Shown here: positions 63,966 to 64,000 of the stretch, in pieces
How positions within the stretch are numbered: the first letter of the stretch is position 1
Layout: the number at the start of each line of letters is the position of its first letter
Assembly: GCA_030028905.1 (NCBI GenBank)
Contig: JALDYZ010000008.1
Span: 124,001-188,000, forward strand
Origin: Ferirhizobium litorale
Lineage (GTDB): Bacteria > Pseudomonadota > Alphaproteobacteria > Rhizobiales > Rhizobiaceae
Direction of reading: 5' to 3'
Length of the DNA stretch: 64,000 nucleotides
The notes under the pieces: model-generated
Databases searched by the model: none
What the model saw: only the letters and a program-made list of their open reading frames with translations
What the model was told of the DNA's origin: nothing
Made by a program: the position numbers and the translations under genes

Positions 63966-64000
63966 ATGAAGATCATGCAAGTGTTCCGCGGGCCCAGATG
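63966..64000 (+). CDS. possible start of a gene cut by the window edge
   Basis: ATG 63966 with CGGAG just before it (a second ATG is at 63975); the frame is open for the last 35 bases. TTGACA at 63900 could be its -35. Too short to name; the usual gene here in rhizobia is ccoG, but the first residues give no proof. Confidence 0.25.
   Translation, partial: MKIMQVFRGPR

Overview
The window is a high-GC alphaproteobacterial chromosome segment. It fits the Hyphomicrobiales and most likely the Rhizobiaceae. The reasons are the acpXL-lpxXL cluster for very-long-chain lipid A, FNR control of a cbb3 oxidase, DUF1127 small proteins, a CbtAB cobalt transporter behind a cobalamin riboswitch, and cob genes packed with ATGA overlaps. 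No insertion sequence, phage gene, rRNA, complete tRNA or CRISPR array was seen.

Region 1 (1-5.6 kb) holds the end of a large MscS-type channel, a small exported protein, an odd double receiver-domain protein, a GlxA/GbdR-like AraC regulator and two DUF1127 proteins.

Region 2 (5.6-24 kb) is a corrinoid-dependent methyltransfer locus for a quaternary amine. It contains a non-pyrrolysine MttB-family methyltransferase, its corrinoid protein, a ferredoxin-ASKHA reductive activator, a methyl-THF:corrinoid methyltransferase, a split methylene-THF reductase (MetF plus a cysteine-rich MetV-like partner), and small proteins of the PF13769 and DUF1638 families. It also contains a QueG-like 4Fe-4S protein, two LysR regulators, a betaine-homocysteine methyltransferase homologue and a ProXWV-type betaine importer. 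Read together: import of a betaine, transfer of its methyl group to cob(I)alamin on the corrinoid protein, transfer to THF, and oxidation into the C1 pool, with BMT feeding methionine. Four enzymes carry Arg/Gly-rich terminal tails while the corrinoid protein has a very acidic N-terminus. This is the least described feature of the window.

Region 3 (24-50.6 kb) is cobalamin biosynthesis: cobQ; a canonical cobalamin riboswitch followed by cbtB-cbtA-cobP-cobW-cobN-(GFA)-cobO-(EamA); a second, eroded riboswitch-like leader followed by cbiX-cobH-cobL-cobI-cbiG/cobJ-cobM; then cobK-cbiD divergent from cobA-cobB-cobC-cobD. The set mixes early-insertion parts (CbiX, CbiG, CbiD) with late-insertion parts (CobN, CobW). 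cobS, cobT, cobF and cobG are not in the window. The cofactor made here is the one region 2 consumes.

Region 4 (50.6-52.9 kb) is an fnr gene divergent from hemN with an FNR box between them. Region 5 (53-58.6 kb) is acpXL-fabZ-fabF2-fabF1-adh-lpxXL for the long secondary acyl chain of lipid A. Region 6 (58.9-63.8 kb) has a PAS-like protein, a hemerythrin and ccoNOQP with a perfect FNR box. Regions 4 and 6 look like one low-oxygen regulon.
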